Source: an uncultured bacterium
Lineage (GTDB): Bacteria; Cyanobacteriota; Vampirovibrionia; Gastranaerophilales; Gastranaerophilaceae
NCBI GenBank assembly: GCA_900314375.1
Contig: OMVC01000062.1
Span: 1 to 8,303 of the forward strand
Reading direction: 5' to 3'
Length of the DNA: 8,303 bases
Part shown: positions 4,459-8,303 of the stretch, one piece after another
Numbering within the stretch: position 1 is the stretch's first letter
How the letters are laid out: every line of letters begins with the position of its first letter
Program-made: the position numbers and the translations under genes
The notes under the pieces: model-generated
Told to the model about the DNA's origin: nothing
Databases searched by the model: none
The model's input: only the letters and a program-made list of their open reading frames with translations

Positions 4459-6165
4459 ATGGATTTTAGTAAAATATTAGCAAATAAAACATTACTATAC
4501 GGTATAATAGGCGGTGTTGTCGCTTTAGTTGTTGTAATCATATTAATTGCTGTTTTAGCAGGCGGCGGAAAAGGTGATAACAATGCTACTGTTGTCGGCT
4601 CCGAACCGTTAAAAACGAATGTTGAATTATTAACTACGGATAATATAGGCAAGGCTTTAGAAATTCAAGCAATGCTTGCAAAGCAAGGGATAACGGTTGA
4701 ACGTGCATTGGATGGTACAAAATCAAAGCTCGTTCTTAATAAAGCGAACTGTTCCACATTGACAAAAAAATGTACTATAACAGATAGAGATAAAGCCTTA
4801 ATTGCAATTGTTCAATCAGGTTTGGTAGATCAAAATGTAGGGTTGGAAATTTTTGATAAAGGTGATTTTACATCAACAAAAGAAGATAAAAGAATTCGTC
4901 TTGCAAGGGCAATGAATGGTGAGTTAGCACGATTAATAAAACAAATACCGCCTATTCAAAATGCTACGGTCTTTATTTCAATACCTTCAAACGGTTCAAT
5001 GTTTGACGAACAAAAACCTCAAACAGCCACAGTACAATTGGTAATGCCGACGGGAGAAAGATTAGACCAAGGCAAGGTTAAAGCAATAAGCAATCTGTTG
5101 TTAGGCAGCGTATCTGATTTGAAGGCTGAAAATATTGCAATAACGGATACAAACGGTAATACATACCACAGTGTTATGGATGCAGAAGACGAAATGCTGC
5201 AAAAACTGGAAGAAAACGATAAATATATGCAGCAAAAAATCGCAAAACAGTTAGACAGACTGGTTGGACCGGGGAATTATGTAGCTACTGTCAGTACATT
5301 TTTGCGTCAAACTCCTGTAGAAAGATTTACAATAGACTATGATCCTCAAAGAAAAACCGCAGTGTCTGAACAATCTTTTTCAGAAGGTTTAGGTGATAAA
5401 ACTCGAGATCAAAGTCAGGGTATGAGTGCTGTTAGTGTGTATTTGCCGAACGGTTTGCCAAATACAGGCAATAGCGCAGCTCAAGACAGAAATTATTCAA
5501 GACAAGCAACAGAAACTCAATATGGTGTTACGAAAACTCAAACAAATGAATATATAAAACCGGGAGTTGTCGAAGATATTTCAATAGCTGTTACTTTGGA
5601 CAGAAACAGTATTCCTGCTGATATGACTGTCGAAACATTAAAAGACTTAATTGCACGTGCCGCAAGTCCAAAAGTCACTGCAGCAAATGTTTCAATAGCA
5701 TATTCAAATTCTAATGACCCGTACTTATCTCCTGATAAGCAGCAAAACTTACCGAGAGTCGATGAAACAGGGAATCCTTGGTGGTTGGCGCTTGTTATCA
5801 CTGCAATCGGTATCATAATTACATTTAAAGCTGTTTCAAATAAAGTAAAACAATTGAGAGAACAAAACGAAATGGAAGTTGAAGAACTTCGCCGCAGAGC
5901 AATGGAACAGGAACGTCAATTAAATGATATAAATTCACGCGCAAGTCAATTGACTCAAAGACAATCCGAACTTGCACAGGATTTATTAAATCAGCGACAG
6001 ACAGGCGTACAGCAACAAATTCCTATGTTTGATGAAAACTTATTGCTTGAATCGTTAGATTCTATTTCAAATCAGTTGGGTGAAGAAAATGCAGATAGTA
6101 TAAAGAGCTGGATTGAAGACGGCTCTAAAAATAATACAGCTGCAGGTCAAGGGAGAGAACCTTAA
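4459..6165 (+). CDS. fliF: Flagellar MS-ring protein FliF, 568 aa
   Basis: FliF forms the inner-membrane MS ring that carries the switch complex and houses the export gate. Two membrane helices are visible, about 12-34 and 441-457, with the long periplasmic region between. The YscJ/FliF domain shows LEIQAMLAKQGI (67-78), GLEIFD (128-133), ARAMNGELARLIKQI (149-163) and the conserved VFISIP...TATVQLVMPTG strand (171-199). The second FliF domain contains DYDPQRKTAVSEQSFSEG (293-310). After the second helix comes a cytoplasmic coiled coil (about 460-510). The C-terminal tail holds an IKSWIEDG motif (548-555), resembling the IKxWL FliG-binding tail. Full length argues against a type III SctJ lipoprotein, which is about half this size. 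An unusual insert has Cys98 and Cys105. Its stop overlaps the next start (TAATG). Confidence 0.92.
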   Translation: MDFSKILANKTLLYGIIGGVVALVVVIILIAVLAGGGKGDNNATVVGSEPLKTNVELLTTDNIGKALEIQAMLAKQGITVERALDGTKSKLVLNKANCSTLTKKCTITDRDKALIAIVQSGLVDQNVGLEIFDKGDFTSTKEDKRIRLARAMNGELARLIKQIPPIQNATVFISIPSNGSMFDEQKPQTATVQLVMPTGERLDQGKVKAISNLLLGSVSDLKAENIAITDTNGNTYHSVMDAEDEMLQKLEENDKYMQQKIAKQLDRLVGPGNYVATVSTFLRQTPVERFTIDYDPQRKTAVSEQSFSEGLGDKTRDQSQGMSAVSVYLPNGLPNTGNSAAQDRNYSRQATETQYGVTKTQTNEYIKPGVVEDISIAVTLDRNSIPADMTVETLKDLIARAASPKVTAANVSIAYSNSNDPYLSPDKQQNLPRVDETGNPWWLALVITAIGIIITFKAVSNKVKQLREQNEMEVEELRRRAMEQERQLNDINSRASQLTQRQSELAQDLLNQRQTGVQQQIPMFDENLLLESLDSISNQLGEENADSIKSWIEDGSKNNTAAGQGREP

Positions 6166-7196
6166 TGGCTACTAAAGATTTCGATTATGAAGGTTTTGCG
6201 CAAAATCTTGCGATGCAAGCTCAAGAACTTGTTCCGCAGGATTTTAATGATGAGCAGAAGCAATATGTAATAAATACTTTAGGTAATTTTTCGATGATGG
6301 CAGGAAAAACTCTTGCCGAAGATAAATCGTTGAATTTTAATGCAGAACAATCAACTTATATTACTCAAATTATTGCGGAGTGGTCTTTTCATAAATCGAT
6401 AGATATAATTCGTTCCGGGATACCTCGTCAATATTGGGATTCCATTATGCAAAAAATTGCATATACAATATTTGAAATCGCAAAACAAACTTTTTCGCAA
6501 GGACTTCCGACAGATAAAATTATTGAACTTATAGAACATCATGTAAACAAAACTTATGTTGATGCTATTACGGAATTAAAAAACAAAGGTATTATTGATG
6601 AAGGTTTGATGGAGTTTGCAGCCTCTCAATCCAATATGAATAAAATGGCGCAGGAAATGCAAGAACAAGCTCAAGTTGAACAGGCCCAAGCTCAAAACAT
6701 CGGACAAGCCAATAACCAAGAGCCAAATCTTCCTCAAGTTGCAGATGGTGCTGCCCCTGTTTCACAAACAGATCCAAATAAAGTAGGCTCAAAATCTTTA
6801 AAACTAGCTACGGTTGCAATGTTGTTCAATCGAATGAATCGTGACAGAGTTCAAACAATTCTAAACAAATTAGATGATGATGATGCTGAAGCCGTTGTTA
6901 AGTACATGCAAGTTCCTGATTTAGAAAAAAAAGTCGGTGCGCAAAATACGATGCGCTGTTTGTATGAAATAAAAATGAATCTTCCGCGCAGTACTGATGT
7001 TGTTCCGGAAATGGTTGTTAAAAAGATTAAAGATTTTGCATCTCAATATACAGAGCAAGATTTGGAGCGATTACTGATAAAAGAGCGCATAAATGTGAAA
7101 CGATTGGTCTTTAATGCATTGGAAGATAAATTTTATGATAAAATTCCACCAAAGGTTGCAAGTATTGTTGCCTCACACTTGCAAAGTATTGTATAA
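6165..7196 (+). CDS. FliG-position protein, divergent switch component, 343 aa
   Basis: It sits exactly where fliG lies in flagellar operons, starts within the fliF stop (TAATG), and its length matches FliG (about 335 residues), so a FliF-docking C-ring role is inferred. Yet canonical signatures are missing: no EHPQ motif in the middle domain and no GGPG hinge. Residues 1-150 are all-helical, residues about 155-205 are a Gln/Ala-rich linker, and residues about 211-343 form a second helical domain. The latter includes LATVAMLFNRMNRDRVQTIL and LDDDDAEAVVKYMQ (about 236-249), resembling the alternating 'L..L....A..V' armadillo-like repeats of FliG and MgtE N domains. A type III SctK-like slot protein is the alternative reading. 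No membrane segment is seen. GGGAG precedes the start at a workable distance. Confidence 0.6.
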   Translation: MATKDFDYEGFAQNLAMQAQELVPQDFNDEQKQYVINTLGNFSMMAGKTLAEDKSLNFNAEQSTYITQIIAEWSFHKSIDIIRSGIPRQYWDSIMQKIAYTIFEIAKQTFSQGLPTDKIIELIEHHVNKTYVDAITELKNKGIIDEGLMEFAASQSNMNKMAQEMQEQAQVEQAQAQNIGQANNQEPNLPQVADGAAPVSQTDPNKVGSKSLKLATVAMLFNRMNRDRVQTILNKLDDDDAEAVVKYMQVPDLEKKVGAQNTMRCLYEIKMNLPRSTDVVPEMVVKKIKDFASQYTEQDLERLLIKERINVKRLVFNALEDKFYDKIPPKVASIVASHLQSIV

Positions 7197-7197
7197 T
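7168..7197 (+). promoter_or_regulatory. Possible internal promoter before fliH
   Basis: A perfect TATAAT (7192-7197) overlaps the stop of the preceding gene. TTGCCT (7168-7173), a 4/6 -35, lies 18 nt upstream. Transcription would start near 7204, only about 5 nt before the fliH ATG, which lacks a Shine-Dalgarno site, so the transcript would be almost leaderless. In AT-rich DNA a chance match is possible. Confidence 0.25.
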
Positions 7198-7208
7198 AAT
7201 GTTGTATC

Positions 7209-7934
7209 ATGATAATAAAAAAGAAAAAAATAAAAACAGACGGGGCGGAGGTTCAAACAGAGAAAGAGCCTTCTTTGCCCGAACAAGAGCAGGGCGAATC
7301 GCAAGGACAAGTCGAACCTAAAGAGGAGGAAATCGACTTATTTGACTTGGATAATATTGATTTTAAGCAACGTCAGGAGCGGCGCAGAGGGGACAGAAGA
7401 CGCGGCTTTCGCAGAATTGATGATAGAAATTTAATATCAAGAGCACGTGAAGAAGCTGATGCAATTCGTGAGTCTGCGGCGAAAGAAGGTTATCAGGAGG
7501 GGCTTGAAACTGCAAAAGAAGATTTGCAGGAAATAAAAGATGCATTGAATGTATTTTTTACGGCAAAGCAGGATGTTTATGATTCAATAGCTCCTGATGT
7601 ATTAGAAATAAGTTTTGATATTGCAAAAAAAATCATTAAGAAAGAAGTATCTGAAAACCCTGAAATAATCCTTGATAATATAAGAGAAATATTAAAAGGA
7701 TTATCAAAAGAGGAAGCCAAGATAATGCTAAAGGTTAACCCTTCACAAGCAGCAATGTTAAAGCAGAGAGTACCTGAAGAAGTGTCGAATGTAGGCTTGG
7801 ATGCAAAAGTAATTATTATGCCTGATGAAAATACTATGGAGGGCGGTTGTCTTGTGACAACAACAAACGGCGTAATAGATGCAACTATAGAAACTCAACT
7901 TGATATAATAACAAAAGTATTGAAGGAATTGTAA
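7209..7934 (+). CDS. fliH: Flagellar export ATPase regulator FliH, 241 aa
   Basis: FliH dimerises, binds the export ATPase FliI and tethers it to the C-ring and FlhA. The C-terminal two thirds match the family: ARE EADAIRES (79-89), EGYQEGLE (93-100), then IAKKIIKKEVSENPEIILDN (138-157), LKVNPSQAAMLKQ (174-186) and GGCLVTTTNGVIDATIETQL (212-231). These correspond to the conserved NP and GGCxVET.xG.IDA..xxQL patterns. The N-terminal region is unusual: an acidic stretch (about 35-52) followed by a dense Arg cluster (RQERRRGDRRRGFRRIDDR, about 55-73). Such a strongly basic patch is not typical of FliH as I know it. No Shine-Dalgarno site precedes the ATG, which lies 12 nt after the fliG-position stop, so reinitiation may be used. 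Confidence 0.88.
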   Translation: MIIKKKKIKTDGAEVQTEKEPSLPEQEQGESQGQVEPKEEEIDLFDLDNIDFKQRQERRRGDRRRGFRRIDDRNLISRAREEADAIRESAAKEGYQEGLETAKEDLQEIKDALNVFFTAKQDVYDSIAPDVLEISFDIAKKIIKKEVSENPEIILDNIREILKGLSKEEAKIMLKVNPSQAAMLKQRVPEEVSNVGLDAKVIIMPDENTMEGGCLVTTTNGVIDATIETQLDIITKVLKEL

Positions 7935-8303
7935 TGGCAGCACCGGAAGCAAGTAATCAAAATCCGATAAGTGAAATTTTTATGGCAGTATTTGTACTGT
8001 TTCTTATTGTCATATTGCTTGTTGAACTGCCTACATGGATAATTAATATTTGTATTTGTTTAAATATAACACTTGGTATTGTACTTTTGATGTTCGCACT
8101 GTACGTACAAAAGACACTTGAATTATCATCATTTCCATCAATTATACTTGTCGGTACAATGTTTAGGTTGTGTCTTTCAATCGGTTCAACAAGATTAATT
8201 TTGGCAAAAGGGCAAGCCGGCGAAGTTATTCAGGCTTTTGGCGAATTCGTTACGGGCGGAAATATGATTGTAGGTGGTGTAATTTTCTTAATTATCACTA
8301 TCG
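7934..8303 (+). CDS. flhA: Flagellar export gate protein FlhA, 5' part (cut by window edge)
   Basis: FlhA forms the nonameric export gate in the MS ring. The first 123 residues are visible. Helix 1 (about 17-35) and helix 2 (about 37-57) precede the signature ALYVQKTLELSSFPS (55-69), then TMFRLCLSIGSTRLIL (75-90, family FRLALNvastRliL) and GEVIQAFGEFVTGGNMIVG (96-114, matching GxVIxAFGxFVvGGNxvvG). The family Asn in RLALN is Ser82 here. The start overlaps the fliH stop (TAATG), with AAGGA upstream. A type III SctV cannot be excluded from this region alone, since GEVI and GGNMIVG occur in both, but full-length FliF and FliE favour flagella. The cytoplasmic domain lies past the right edge. Confidence 0.88.
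   Translation, partial: MAAPEASNQNPISEIFMAVFVLFLIVILLVELPTWIINICICLNITLGIVLLMFALYVQKTLELSSFPSIILVGTMFRLCLSIGSTRLILAKGQAGEVIQAFGEFVTGGNMIVGGVIFLIITI

Noticed and set aside
4434..4652. 72-aa minus-strand frame
   Set aside because: It lies almost wholly antisense to the well-supported fliF start, has Pro/Thr-rich low-complexity sequence and no supported start.
5538..5816. 92-aa minus-strand frame
   Set aside because: It is antisense inside fliF, which is recognised over this part. No independent promoter or ribosome site was seen.
6351..6792. Two minus-strand frames of 63-66 aa within the fliG-slot gene
   Set aside because: They are shadows of the coupled plus-strand gene with no motif support.
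7363..7952. Minus-strand frames of 60-64 aa in fliH
   Set aside because: They are antisense to strongly conserved FliH segments and Cys/Leu/Phe-rich as expected for shadow frames.
4087..8303. Reading the operon as a virulence-type III secretion system
   Set aside because: The 568-aa FliF with two membrane helices, the FliG-binding-like tail and the canonical FliE C-terminus favour flagella. SctJ would be about half that length. The visible FlhA part cannot decide by itself.
1..8303. Mobile element, CRISPR array, tRNA or rRNA
   Set aside because: No transposase, no regularly spaced direct repeats, and no cloverleaf or rRNA-like segment was recognised on either strand.

Overview
The window looks like chromosomal DNA from an AT-rich, uncultured-type bacterium. 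My best guess is a gut Vampirovibrionia/Melainabacteria lineage such as Gastranaerophilales. The evidence is the low GC, the mix of sigma70-like promoters with strong Shine-Dalgarno sites, a flagellar operon, and a protein opening with the N-terminal 'NISFGARI' motif, which I associate with that group. This assignment is an inference, not proven by any marker gene here.

Positions 1-671 are AT-rich and mostly non-coding. They hold several inverted repeats and one possible 50-residue basic protein on the minus strand (231-383). Positions 672-1286 carry two small, tightly spaced plus-strand genes of unknown function, the second predicted as a coiled coil. A 207-residue minus-strand protein of unknown function (1294-1917) converges on them and has a near-consensus promoter. 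Positions 2067-3461 form a two-gene plus-strand operon. Its first gene is a degenerate paralogue of the C-terminal AICAR-transformylase half of PurH, and its second is a dCMP/cytidine-type deaminase. The PurH-like protein has lost the KHxNPCG and GAGQ signatures, so it is probably not a normal AICAR transformylase. A minus-strand gene for a 139-residue FGA-motif protein (3458-3877) converges on the deaminase, and their stop codons overlap.

From 4087 to the right edge runs a flagellar/type III export operon: fliE, fliF, a protein in the fliG position, fliH and the start of flhA. The genes are close or overlap (fliF/fliG and fliH/flhA share TAATG junctions). FliE is the rod-MS ring adaptor and FliF the MS ring. 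The fliG-position protein should be the switch or C-ring component that docks on the FliF tail. FliH is the regulator/stator of the export ATPase, and FlhA the main export-gate subunit. FliE, FliF and FliH are recognisable, while the FliG-position protein lacks the FliG signatures I can check by eye. fliI is not between fliH and flhA, and flgB/flgC are not upstream of fliE. The most interesting points are the unusual FliG substitute and the PurH-like pseudoenzyme paired with a nucleotide deaminase.
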